A stretch of 64,000 nt of DNA from Planctomycetota bacterium (GTDB lineage Bacteria > Planctomycetota > UBA1135 > GCA-002686595): the NCBI GenBank assembly GCA_020638835.1, contig JACKHV010000002.1, positions 310,001 to 374,000 of the forward strand, given 5' to 3'. How positions within the stretch are numbered: position 1 is the first letter of the stretch; every line of letters starts with the position of its first letter. Shown in pieces: positions 54,061 to 61,286 of the stretch. The notes under the pieces were generated by a model. The model worked only from the letters and a program-made list of their open reading frames with translations. It was not told the origin of the DNA and ran no database searches. The translations under genes and the position numbers were made by a program.

Positions 54061-55656
54061 CTACAGGTAGGTGATCTCGAGACCTTGCGTGAAGTTGGAA
54101 CCCGTACCGCAGGGGCTCACGCCGCCGGGGTCACGGAACCAGGCCTGGTACCAGCGCGTGGTGCCGGGTCCGGGGATGTTGCCGTTCGTCACGATCGACG
54201 AGCTCGTGGTGCCCTCGCCGCTGGCGTCGAGGAAGATGACTTCGACGCGCTCGGTCGGGTTGCCCATGCAGAGCACGCCGTCCTTGAAGGGCGCCGCGAT
54301 CAGCGTCGAACCCTGGACCAGCATGCTGGGCTGGTTCGCGCGGGCCTGCGTGACCGTGAAGCTGATGTCGTCGTTGGCGAAGACCGCGGTGTTGTTCGCG
54401 GTCAGGACGCCGCCGACGCCGAGCGAGGACTTGCAGCCCTCTCCGGCACCCAGCGTCGATTCGTTGCCGCAGGGACACGGCGTGCCCGAGCCGTCACCGA
54501 AGCACAGCGGCGTGCCGAGTTGGTCCGGAATGACCGAACCGGTGGCGCGCATCAAGTGCGAGGCGGGGTATCCGAGGAAGGTCGTCGAGTCCTCCGGCGG
54601 ACTGGAAGCCGCAGCGAGGTTGTTGAGATCGAGCGCGTTGCCGGCGTCGTAGCAGAACCAGGCCTTGTCGCCGTAGAGCCCGCCGAGGCTCTCGTCCAGC
54701 GAGCTCGGGTAGATGCCGGCAGGCAGGTTGTCGACGACGACCCCGATGAACGCGCTGCCGCTCAGCACGACGGGCGGCGAGATCGTGTAGGTGTTGAGGA
54801 TGTCCGTGTCGACGTTCGCGCTGATTTCGGCCTGGCTGTGGATCAACACCGCGTCGGTCGGATCACCGTCGTCGTTCGGGTCGTCCCAAATCCCGACCGT
54901 GACGGGAGTGCCGTTCGGCAGCGCGCCGGGAAGTGCGGCTTGGGCGAGGCAGCCGTACGCGACGGAGATCGTGTCGATGTCGCCGAGGCAGTCGACGTGC
55001 GTCATCCAGAGGAAGTCCGAGGCGATGTTGCCGATCGAGTTCTCGCTGATGCCGTCGTCGATGATCCCGCACGGCGGCTCGGGGTCGATCGAGACGCCGA
55101 AGGTCCCGGCTCCGCCCGATCCGGCGGCGCTACCGCCGTACAGACCGACCTGGACCATGAAGGTGTCGCCCGTCGTCACTGCGAAGGCGACCGTCGACTG
55201 GAAGGTACCGCCGGCGTCGTCGTTGCACGTGATCGCCGTTCCGATCGCGGGGCATCCACCGCCGGGGTAGATGCCGATCTTCGTGTCGATCGTCGTCAGG
55301 CCCACGGTCGTGATCGTGGCGATGCCGTCGGCGTCGGCGGTCCACTCGAACCAGACGTCCTGCAGGACCGCCGTGAAGCCCCACTCGGAACACTCGGCCT
55401 CGAGCTGCCCGAAGGACGGGTTGATGGTCGCCGTCGTGTTGTCGAACACGAAGGTCCCCGTACCCGAGATCGCATCCGTCGTCGAGGCGAGCGCGCAGTC
55501 GTCGTTGCCGTTCACCAGACCGCCGCCCGAGGACTGGGTCGCCGTCTGGGTGGGACGCGGTGCCGGTGTCATGAGATCGCGGCGGGAGTTCTGGGCCGCG
55601 GCATCGGCGCCGAGCATGCAGACTCCTGCCAGCGCGAGAATCACTTGGTGCTTCAT
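54061..55656 (-). CDS. Secreted PPC-like protein with C-terminal module A
   Basis: The product has 531 residues from the ATG at 55656, with AAGGAG 10 nt upstream and a signal peptide (LALAGVCMLGADAAAQ). Residues about 45-190 resemble a bacterial pre-peptidase C-terminal domain (NDDCALA, VWFEWTADADGIATITTVG, IGIYPGGGCP, TFMVQVG). A second beta-rich domain (about 195-375) follows. Residues 385-531 are the module with CFGDGSGTPCPCG, GVLCMGNP, FLDASG, GNIPGPGTTRWYQAWFRDPGG split across its end. No catalytic motif is visible. Probably a surface or matrix protein. Confidence 0.85.
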   Translation of the reverse strand: MKHQVILALAGVCMLGADAAAQNSRRDLMTPAPRPTQTATQSSGGGLVNGNDDCALASTTDAISGTGTFVFDNTTATINPSFGQLEAECSEWGFTAVLQDVWFEWTADADGIATITTVGLTTIDTKIGIYPGGGCPAIGTAITCNDDAGGTFQSTVAFAVTTGDTFMVQVGLYGGSAAGSGGAGTFGVSIDPEPPCGIIDDGISENSIGNIASDFLWMTHVDCLGDIDTISVAYGCLAQAALPGALPNGTPVTVGIWDDPNDDGDPTDAVLIHSQAEISANVDTDILNTYTISPPVVLSGSAFIGVVVDNLPAGIYPSSLDESLGGLYGDKAWFCYDAGNALDLNNLAAASSPPEDSTTFLGYPASHLMRATGSVIPDQLGTPLCFGDGSGTPCPCGNESTLGAGEGCKSSLGVGGVLTANNTAVFANDDISFTVTQARANQPSMLVQGSTLIAAPFKDGVLCMGNPTERVEVIFLDASGEGTTSSSIVTNGNIPGPGTTRWYQAWFRDPGGVSPCGTGSNFTQGLEITYL

Positions 55657-55814
55657 AGAGGGATGGCTCCTTGGTGTGCGAGAAACGAGGACCCACGGCG
55701 GGCCCTCCGTCCGGTTCATGGACGAATCCAGCCTACAGCGGGGTTCCGATTCCGTCGGGCCGAGGCCGAGAACTACCCGGAGCTGACGAAGCACGTACCG
55801 CTACGGAACACGCA

Positions 55815-55850
55815 GAGCCCGGCTGTCTCCATCCGGAAACAGCCGGGCTC
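55815..55850 (-). terminator. Hairpin after the second sugar dehydrogenase gene
   Basis: A 12-bp perfect stem (55815-55826 with 55839-55850) is followed in the minus direction by a GT-rich tail. It lies 22 bp beyond the dehydrogenase stop. Confidence 0.6.
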
Positions 55851-55871
55851 GCGCGGAGCGGATGCAGCGGA

Positions 55872-57482
55872 TCAGGGCTCGAAGTGCACCCAGACGGCGT
55901 CGGACAGGTTGAAGCCGAAGCCGGGATCGCGATACCAGAACTGGAAGTTCCAGGACGAGCCGGCCGTGATGCCGCCCGGGCCTCCGTTCGCGGGCTGCAC
56001 CGTGAGATCGAGTGCGCGCGAGGCGGTGCCACCGGGCGAGGTGAGGATCGCGGGTTTGAGTCGGAACACCCCGTTAGACCCGGTGACGCACAGCGTGCCC
56101 TGACCGAAGGGAACCGCCGTCTGCTGCGGACCGTAGAAGAAGATGCCGAACTGGTTGGCCGGTGCTCCGCTGACCGAGAGCACGAGGTTGTTCATCGCGA
56201 CGCTGCGACAGCCGCCGGTAGTGATCAGCGCGCCGCTGCCCGCGGAGTTGGGGCTCGAGGGACAGTAGTTCACGCCGGGATCGCAGAAGGCGGGACGGAT
56301 CTTCCAGATCTCGCCGCCGCCGCGGTCGAGGATGTAGAGCTCACCGGCGGCGTCCTCGCCGAAGCCGAGGATCGGTCCGATGGAGCCGTTCGTCGGGGCG
56401 AGTTGGTTCGAGCGCTCCGTGAACTCCGAGACGTTCGCGCCGTCGTAGCGGAACGACCAGACCCGCGCGCTGCAGTAGTCGGCGTAGAAGTACGTGCCTT
56501 GCAGCCACGGGATGTCCGAGCCGCGGTAGACGTAGCCGCCCATCACGGCGCAACGCGCTTCGGTGTGCGGAAACTCCACGACGGGATCGGTCCACGCCGG
56601 GCTGCCGCAACCGCAGTTCATCAGCCCCGTGCAGTGCGTCGCTTCCATGCAGCGCCAGCCGAAGTTGAGGCCGCTGACGCCCGCGGGAGCGAAGTTGATC
56701 TCTTCCCAAGCCGCTTGCCCGACGTCGCCCAGCCAGAAGTCACCGGTGGCGCGGTCGAAGGAGAAGCGCCACGGGCTGCGCACGCCGGAGTGCCAGATCT
56801 CGCCCGCGATGCCGGGGAGGTTCGCGAAGGGGTTGTCGGGCGGGATCACGTAGGTCCCGCGCGTGCCGGTGTCGACGTCGACGCGGAGGATCTTGCCGAA
56901 GGTCACGGACATGTCCTGCGCGTTCTCGTTCGGATCGTTGGCTCCACCGCCATCGCCGAACGCGAGGTACAGCATGCCGTCCGGGCCGAAGTGCATGTCG
57001 TACCAGTTGTGGATGTTCGAAGGCTGCTGCGTCGGACCGAAGAGGTGCACGGCGGTGCTCTCGTCGGCCACGTTCGGATCGTTCGCGTCGCGCAAGTACT
57101 CAACGACGTGCGACTGGTCCAGCGCGTCCATGTAGCTGACCCAGAAGCGTCCGTTGTTGACGTAGTCCGGGTGGAACTCCATGCCGAGGACTCGCTCCGA
57201 AGCGCCCGCGACCTCCTGCGAGAGGTCGAGGAACAGGTTCGGATTCAGCACGCCGTTCTCGACGATGTAGATGCCCCTCGACTCGCTCAGCACGAAGATC
57301 CGCGACTCGCCGGCGGGCTGCCGCATGGAGATGGGCGAGTTGATGCCCGAGACGAAGAACTCGGTGCGCAGGTCCTGCGCGGAAGTCGTCGCGGCGGTCG
57401 TCGTGAGGGCGCAGGCGGCGAGCCACGCGATCCTTCCACGGCGAGCCCGGGTGCGGTGTCCGGTGCTGTGCATGTTCGTCAT
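55872..57482 (-). CDS. Secreted PQQ-type sugar dehydrogenase with C-terminal module B (second copy)
   Basis: The product has 536 residues with a signal peptide (AWLAACALTTTAATTSAQ). The propeller (about 45-395) shows VLGMEFHPDY, HNWYDMHFGPDGMLYLAFGDGG, GVRSPWRFSFDRATGDFWLGDVGQAAWEEI and YFYADYC. Residues 400-536 repeat the module seen on the protein at 50182: YCPSSPNSAGSG, FGIFFYG, FGQGTLCVTGSNGV, WNFQFWYRDPGFGFNLSD. The two dehydrogenases are paralogues about 5 kb apart on opposite strands. The start may also be the ATG three codons later. No Shine-Dalgarno is seen. Confidence 0.9.
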   Translation of the reverse strand: MTNMHSTGHRTRARRGRIAWLAACALTTTAATTSAQDLRTEFFVSGINSPISMRQPAGESRIFVLSESRGIYIVENGVLNPNLFLDLSQEVAGASERVLGMEFHPDYVNNGRFWVSYMDALDQSHVVEYLRDANDPNVADESTAVHLFGPTQQPSNIHNWYDMHFGPDGMLYLAFGDGGGANDPNENAQDMSVTFGKILRVDVDTGTRGTYVIPPDNPFANLPGIAGEIWHSGVRSPWRFSFDRATGDFWLGDVGQAAWEEINFAPAGVSGLNFGWRCMEATHCTGLMNCGCGSPAWTDPVVEFPHTEARCAVMGGYVYRGSDIPWLQGTYFYADYCSARVWSFRYDGANVSEFTERSNQLAPTNGSIGPILGFGEDAAGELYILDRGGGEIWKIRPAFCDPGVNYCPSSPNSAGSGALITTGGCRSVAMNNLVLSVSGAPANQFGIFFYGPQQTAVPFGQGTLCVTGSNGVFRLKPAILTSPGGTASRALDLTVQPANGGPGGITAGSSWNFQFWYRDPGFGFNLSDAVWVHFEP

Positions 57483-57605
57483 CGGGGGAGAAGCGGAATC
57501 GACAATTCCAGTCTATCCCCTGGCGCCGAACTTGGCGGCGCCGCAGGGCTTCCCGGCGCCGATTCTCGCGGCCCTCACACGGCCTTGAAGATCGCGCTCG
57601 GGCGG

Positions 57606-57628
57606 CGGTCGGAAAAGCCTTCCGACCG
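57606..57628 (-). terminator. Hairpin after the ATP-grasp-like gene
   Basis: A 9-bp stem (57606-57614 with 57620-57628) closes a 5-nt loop, 15 bp beyond the stop of the minus-strand gene at 57643. No T-tract. Confidence 0.45.
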
Positions 57629-57642
57629 GTCGCGCGTCCGCG

Positions 57643-58515
57643 TCAGGGGCACGGGACGAGCCCATGGCGGCTCCACCCCATCGTGTAGCGCGCGTTCAGA
57701 TCGCTGAGCGGGTTCCAGCGCCGCCGGCCCGCTTCCCGCCAGGCGTAGGAGTCGAGGCCGAAGGGGCCGAAGTAGCCGGCAGCGGCGAGGGCTCGACCGG
57801 CCTGCGCGGCGGCGGCGGACAGCGCGGCGCGCTCGACGTCGTCCAACGGCGGGTCGGGGACGTTCTCCAGCCACGCACCGAATTCGTCGCAGAGCTGCTG
57901 CAGGACCGGCGCCAGGCGCAGCGTTCCGTCCCGTCCGACCTCGCCGTGGACGACGCACTCGAGCTCCAGCTCGCGCCGCGGTTCGACGAGCACCGCTCCC
58001 AGCTCGCACGACTTCGCGAGCCACTGCGAGTCCGCGGCCGAGAGGGCGCCGCCGGCGAGTCGACGCTGCCCGCGGCCCGCCATGCCGTGCGCGCGCTTCG
58101 CGAGCCACTGCGTTCCGGCGCTCGCCGCGCGCAGATAGTCCTGGAGTACGCGAGGGTCGTCGCTACACAGCGAGCCTTCTTCGCGATCCGTCAACGCGTA
58201 GGCGAAGGAGCGCGAGTTCACGCGGCGCAGGACCTCGAGCGCGGGCGACGCGACGGGATCGGCCCCCGCCGCGGTCAGCAGCTTGCGCGCGCGCGGCGTC
58301 ATGCACCACGCGCGACCTTCGAGTCCGCGCGCCGCGGCAGGCAGGTCGACGCCGGGAACCAGCTCGACATCGCCGTCTTCGAAGAGGTCCTCTCGGACGC
58401 GCGCGCGCAGCGCGTCGACCCGCGCGAGCACGGCGGCGGTCGGCGCGTAGCCGGCGGGGCGTGCCAACTCGTGGTCGGCGTCGAGGTTCAGGAACCAGAC
58501 GGAGGGCACGGCCAC
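57643..58515 (-). CDS. ATP-grasp-like protein
   Basis: The product has 290 residues from a GTG at 58515; a second GTG two codons later is possible. The start lies inside the DUF455 gene (28-bp overlap). The N-terminus VWFLNLDADHELA suggests a pre-ATP-grasp strand. A Lys/Gly region QWLAKRAHGMAGRGQRRL could be the ATP-binding loop, and the C-terminal FGPFGLDSYAWRE and NPLSDLNARYTMGW match the Glu/Asn metal-binding end of ATP-grasp carboxylate-amine ligases. The substrate is unknown. Coupling with a ferritin-like gene hints at a peptide or cofactor modification pathway. Confidence 0.6.
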   Translation of the reverse strand: MAVPSVWFLNLDADHELARPAGYAPTAAVLARVDALRARVREDLFEDGDVELVPGVDLPAAARGLEGRAWCMTPRARKLLTAAGADPVASPALEVLRRVNSRSFAYALTDREEGSLCSDDPRVLQDYLRAASAGTQWLAKRAHGMAGRGQRRLAGGALSAADSQWLAKSCELGAVLVEPRRELELECVVHGEVGRDGTLRLAPVLQQLCDEFGAWLENVPDPPLDDVERAALSAAAAQAGRALAAAGYFGPFGLDSYAWREAGRRRWNPLSDLNARYTMGWSRHGLVPCP

Positions 58516-59291
58516 GCTTCCAGCTCGGCGAGGAACTCGGGCTCGAAACCGGCGCGTTCTCGCGCGGCGCGGGCCAGCGGCGTGCCCTTCATGAGCAGCG
58601 GCGACAGGGGCGCGGGCAGCTGGTCGCGCCACGCGTCGAAGTCGAGCCCGCCGGTCCAGCGCCGGAACCAGTGCGCCGCGAAGCGCACGTGAGCCTCTTC
58701 TTCCTGCGCGACGCGTTCTTGCACCAGAGCACCGGCCTCGTCTCCGACTTCACGGAAGGCGGCGGCGTAGCGCATGGCGTGCTCGAGATTGCCCGCCTCG
58801 AGTCCGAGCCCGACGAAAGCGACGAACGACAGCGGCGTGGCGCACTGCGGGACGCGTTCCCAGAACCAGTCGCGCACGGGCTGTGATCCGTAGCGCGAAC
58901 CGAGGCGCCCGAGCTGGTCGGCATAGAGTCGCGCGTGTCGCAACTCGTCGAGCAACAGGCCGAGGAGACCGGCTCGAAAGGCGGGATCCGCGTCGCTGAA
59001 GCGCAGGATCGCCCAGCCGAAGAGCTCCGCGGCTTGCACCTCGTGGTGGCAGAAGGTGTGCAGCACGCGGGAGCGCCCGGCCTCGCTCTTCAACAGGCTC
59101 GGTCTGACGGAGCGCCGCGTGCGCGCGACGACGCTGAGTCCATCGGGGCGCGACGGGCGCACGTCGCGAGGGAGTGGAGCGGATTCCCAGCGCGTCGGCG
59201 GAGGAGGCGGCGCGAGGCGTTCGTGCAGCGAGTCGGAGGCGAGCCACGCCTCGATCCACGCCTCGACCGTCTCCGCTGCTTCGATCCGCAT
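58488..59291 (-). CDS. DUF455-family ferritin-like protein
   Basis: The product has 267 residues. A four-helix bundle is indicated with candidate di-iron ligands in HHEVQAAEL (Glu84, Glu89), LDELRHARLY (Glu116, His119), GNLEH (Glu170) and QEEEAHVRF (Glu199, His202 region), in the spacing of ferritin-like oxygenases. DUF455 members have no agreed function. The ATG at 59291 overlaps the SUI1 stop by 1 bp (TGATG) and its 3' end overlaps the ATP-grasp-like gene, so the three are translationally coupled. Confidence 0.82.
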   Translation of the reverse strand: MRIEAAETVEAWIEAWLASDSLHERLAPPPPPTRWESAPLPRDVRPSRPDGLSVVARTRRSVRPSLLKSEAGRSRVLHTFCHHEVQAAELFGWAILRFSDADPAFRAGLLGLLLDELRHARLYADQLGRLGSRYGSQPVRDWFWERVPQCATPLSFVAFVGLGLEAGNLEHAMRYAAAFREVGDEAGALVQERVAQEEEAHVRFAAHWFRRWTGGLDFDAWRDQLPAPLSPLLMKGTPLARAARERAGFEPEFLAELEAWPCPPSGS

Positions 59292-59665
59292 CAGTTGCCG
59301 CGCACCACGCGGTGACCGCGCGCTTCGAACCACTTCGCGACGCGCTCGAGGAGGTCGCCCTGGAACAGCAACTCGTCCGACTCCCAGCGCGCGCCGCAGC
59401 CGAGGGCGCGCTTCGCTTCCTTGACGAGTGCCGAGCGTTCGCTCTCGTCCAGCGCGAAGCCTTGGACGCGGGTCGCGGTCTTCCCTCCGTGTCCTTTGCG
59501 CTCGCGCCGCACGACGAGCCTCGCCGGGCCGGAGTCGGGCTCGGCGCGCAGCGGCGCCGCGTCCGGCGGTGGACCCTCCGGCAGGCGATCGCGCAGCGCG
59601 CGGAGGGCGGCGAAGGGGTTCGACGACGCGGGAGCGTCCCCCGAGTCGGGAGTTCCGGAACTCAT
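59291..59665 (-). CDS. SUI1/eIF1-like translation factor (YciH family)
   Basis: The product has 124 residues. An acidic, disordered N-terminus (about 1-45) precedes a SUI1 domain: RLVVRRERKGHGGKTATRVQG, then LVKEAKRALGCGARWES and LLFQGDLLERVAKWFEARGH. Bacterial YciH binds the 30S subunit and affects start-site fidelity, in particular at non-canonical starts. That is of interest where many genes lack Shine-Dalgarno sites. It is the first gene of a three-gene minus-strand operon. Confidence 0.9.
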   Translation of the reverse strand: MSSGTPDSGDAPASSNPFAALRALRDRLPEGPPPDAAPLRAEPDSGPARLVVRRERKGHGGKTATRVQGFALDESERSALVKEAKRALGCGARWESDELLFQGDLLERVAKWFEARGHRVVRGN

Positions 59666-59778
59666 GCTGGCGATTCTGTCGCGTCGCGCCGATGCTGTCG
59701 AGAACGGTCGAACTCGCGAGAATCGACCTCGGCCGCGCTGCGTAGGCGAGTCGCATCCACCCCGCAGGAGACGAGAAC

Positions 59779-60171
59779 GTGAACGACTTCCCCGGCATGC
59801 CCTCCGACACCGACGCCGCCCCCAGCTCCGAAGAACGCAACTGGGCGCTCGTCGCGCACCTCGGGATCTTCGCGTCCGTGATCGTCGGACCGCTGAACTT
59901 CCTGGTGCCGCTGGTGATCTACATCGTCTGGAAGGACCGCAGCGGCTTCGTGGCGGAGGAGGCCAAGGAGGCCCTCAACTTCCAGCTGACGATGCTGCTG
60001 ATGGGGTGCGTGGCCGCCCTCCTCGTGTTCACGATCATCGGCATGATCGTCGGCATCCCCATCCTCCTGGTGATCGGCGTGATGGGCATCGTGCTGCCGA
60101 TCCTGGCCGCGATCCGGGTCGGCGAGGGCGGTTCTTACCGCTATCCGCTGACGATCCGGCTCGTCCCCTGA
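59779..60171 (+). CDS. DUF4870-domain membrane protein
   Basis: The product has 130 residues from a GTG with AGGAG 8 nt upstream. EERNWALVAHLGIFASV begins the DUF4870 pattern, then three or so hydrophobic helices with FVAEEAKEALNFQLTM and PILAAIRVGEGGSYRYPLTIRL, all family hallmarks. The function is unknown. It stands alone on the plus strand, 194 bp before the probable selenoprotein gene. Confidence 0.9.
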   Translation: MNDFPGMPSDTDAAPSSEERNWALVAHLGIFASVIVGPLNFLVPLVIYIVWKDRSGFVAEEAKEALNFQLTMLLMGCVAALLVFTIIGMIVGIPILLVIGVMGIVLPILAAIRVGEGGSYRYPLTIRLVP

Positions 60172-60296
60172 TCCAGCAATAGGCCGTAAAGCACTGTGCG
60201 GCCGGTGGTTATGGGTGCATTCGAGGCGCGGGGCAGCCCTCCGCGCTCGAGGAATAAGTTGTTGTATCACCCTGCCGACTTCCCGATAGGATGAGA

Positions 60297-60322
60297 GCGG
60301 TAGGGATCGAGGTCCCTACTGC
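60297..60322 (+). promoter_or_regulatory. 5' hairpin upstream of the probable selenoprotein gene
   Basis: A 10-bp stem (60297-60306 with 60313-60322, one G-T pair) closes the 6-nt loop TCGAGG, 43 bp before the ATG at 60366. It may end the upstream transcript or act in the 5' leader. An AT-richer patch before it (TTGTTG at 60259-60264, TAGGAT at 60287-60292) may hold the promoter, though the spacing is 22 bp. Confidence 0.4.
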
Positions 60323-60365
60323 ACGTTCATTCCAGAGTCGATCTCCCGAGATCCACGGAGCAAAA

Positions 60366-61187
60366 ATGCGCAACCTCTACCTCACGACGGGGGCGGTCGC
60401 CCTCGCACTCGCCCTGATGGGCGCCCCCGCCGGCGCCGTCCCCGGCTGATGCGGCGGTGGCGGTGGTCCTGTCCCTGCCTCGACCGGCAGTGGCACGAGC
60501 ACCGGAGGCTCCAGTTGGGAGCACCTCCAAACGGCGAAAGAACGTCTCAACGTCGAGTGGCGTGACACCCGCATCTCCGCGGAAGTCAAGCTGGCTCAGG
60601 AAGAGGCCGTCAAGCACCTGCGCAAGGACGATCCCCGTCCGCTGCTGATCCTCCGCGACTGCGAAGGATGCGCGAACAAGGAAGGCGACCTGCTCAAGCG
60701 CAGCCTCGAGGACGAGCGCTTCATCCTCGGAACCGGTTGGTTCCACTGCGTGAAGCTTCCCCACGAGGTGATCGAAGAGGACAACGTGCTGTCCTCGCTC
60801 TTCCAAGGCAGCATCCCCGCTCACATCGTCGTCGCCACTTGGGACGCCGAGACGATCGTCCCGATCAACCGGGCGAGCGCCAAGGAGATGTGGTCCGGAA
60901 TGGCCAAGGTCCTGAAGAAGGACTACAAGAAGAGCGCCGACAAGGCGGTCAAGGGTCTGCAGCGCATGCTCGTCGAGTACGACAAGCTCGACGGTCGCGT
61001 CGCGGAACTCGAAGCCCAGCTCGCCGCCAAGGAATCGAACGGCCAGGACGCACGCGCGAAGAAGCTGCGCAACGAACTCGCCGACCTCGAGAAGGAGCGC
61101 CAGGACCTGCTCGCTCAAGAGCAGAAGCTGCGCAACCTCGAACTGCGCCCGAACCCCGAGCGCGACGGCGAAGACAACGAGGCCTAG
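60366..61187 (+). CDS. Probable selenoprotein: secreted thioredoxin-like CxxC protein with in-frame UGA (Sec28)
   Basis: The ATG at 60366 has GGAG 5 nt upstream and encodes a signal peptide (LTTGAVALALALMGAPAGA). Codon 28 is TGA (60447-60449), next to a Cys codon, giving VPG-U-C-GGGGG. The frame then stays open for 245 more codons to the TAG at 61187, in total 273 residues with Sec. After a Gly/Ser/Thr linker (30-50) comes a thioredoxin-like domain with LILRDCEGC (CxxC 99-102), WFHCVKLP and IPAHIVVATWD, then a coiled coil (about 212-262). A SECIS-like hairpin follows the UGA. Without readthrough only a 27-residue signal peptide would be made. Alternatives are a recent nonsense mutation or a start further downstream at GTG 60750, which would cut the domain. 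Confidence 0.7.
60450..60480 (+). promoter_or_regulatory. SECIS-like hairpin directly after the in-frame UGA
   Basis: Hand folding of the bases after the TGA gives a lower stem GGCGG (60459-60463) with CTGCC (60475-60479, one G-U pair), a single bulged U at 60464, an upper stem GG (60465-60466) with CC (60473-60474), and a loop UCCUGU (60467-60472). The bulged U lies 15 nt after the UGA and GU is at the loop end. E. coli fdhF has the same order: lower stem, bulged U at about nt 14-15, upper stem, GU-containing loop. Confidence 0.55.
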
Positions 61188-61207
61188 GCTCTCGCTGCGA
61201 ACGACAG

Positions 61208-61250
61208 GCAGCCGGCCGTCCCTGATCGGACGGCCGGCTGCGACCATTTT
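61208..61250 (+). terminator. Intrinsic terminator after the probable selenoprotein gene
   Basis: A 14-bp perfect stem (61208-61221 with 61228-61241) closes the loop CTGATC and is followed by GACCATTTT. It sits 21 bp after the stop codon, confirming a separate transcription unit that ends here. Confidence 0.8.
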
Positions 61251-61286
61251 GTGGACAGCCGCGGCTCGCCCGGCCACGATCCCGGC

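Noticed and set aside
60366..60449. Reading the TGA at 60447 as proof of a pseudogene
   Set aside because: The frame after the TGA is intact for 245 codons with normal codon use, no second lesion is present, and a SECIS-like hairpin follows. It remains the main alternative to Sec.
60750..61187. A start at the GTG at 60750 giving a 145-residue protein
   Set aside because: It cuts the thioredoxin-like domain after its CxxC motif, has no signal peptide and ignores the good ribosome-binding site at 60366.
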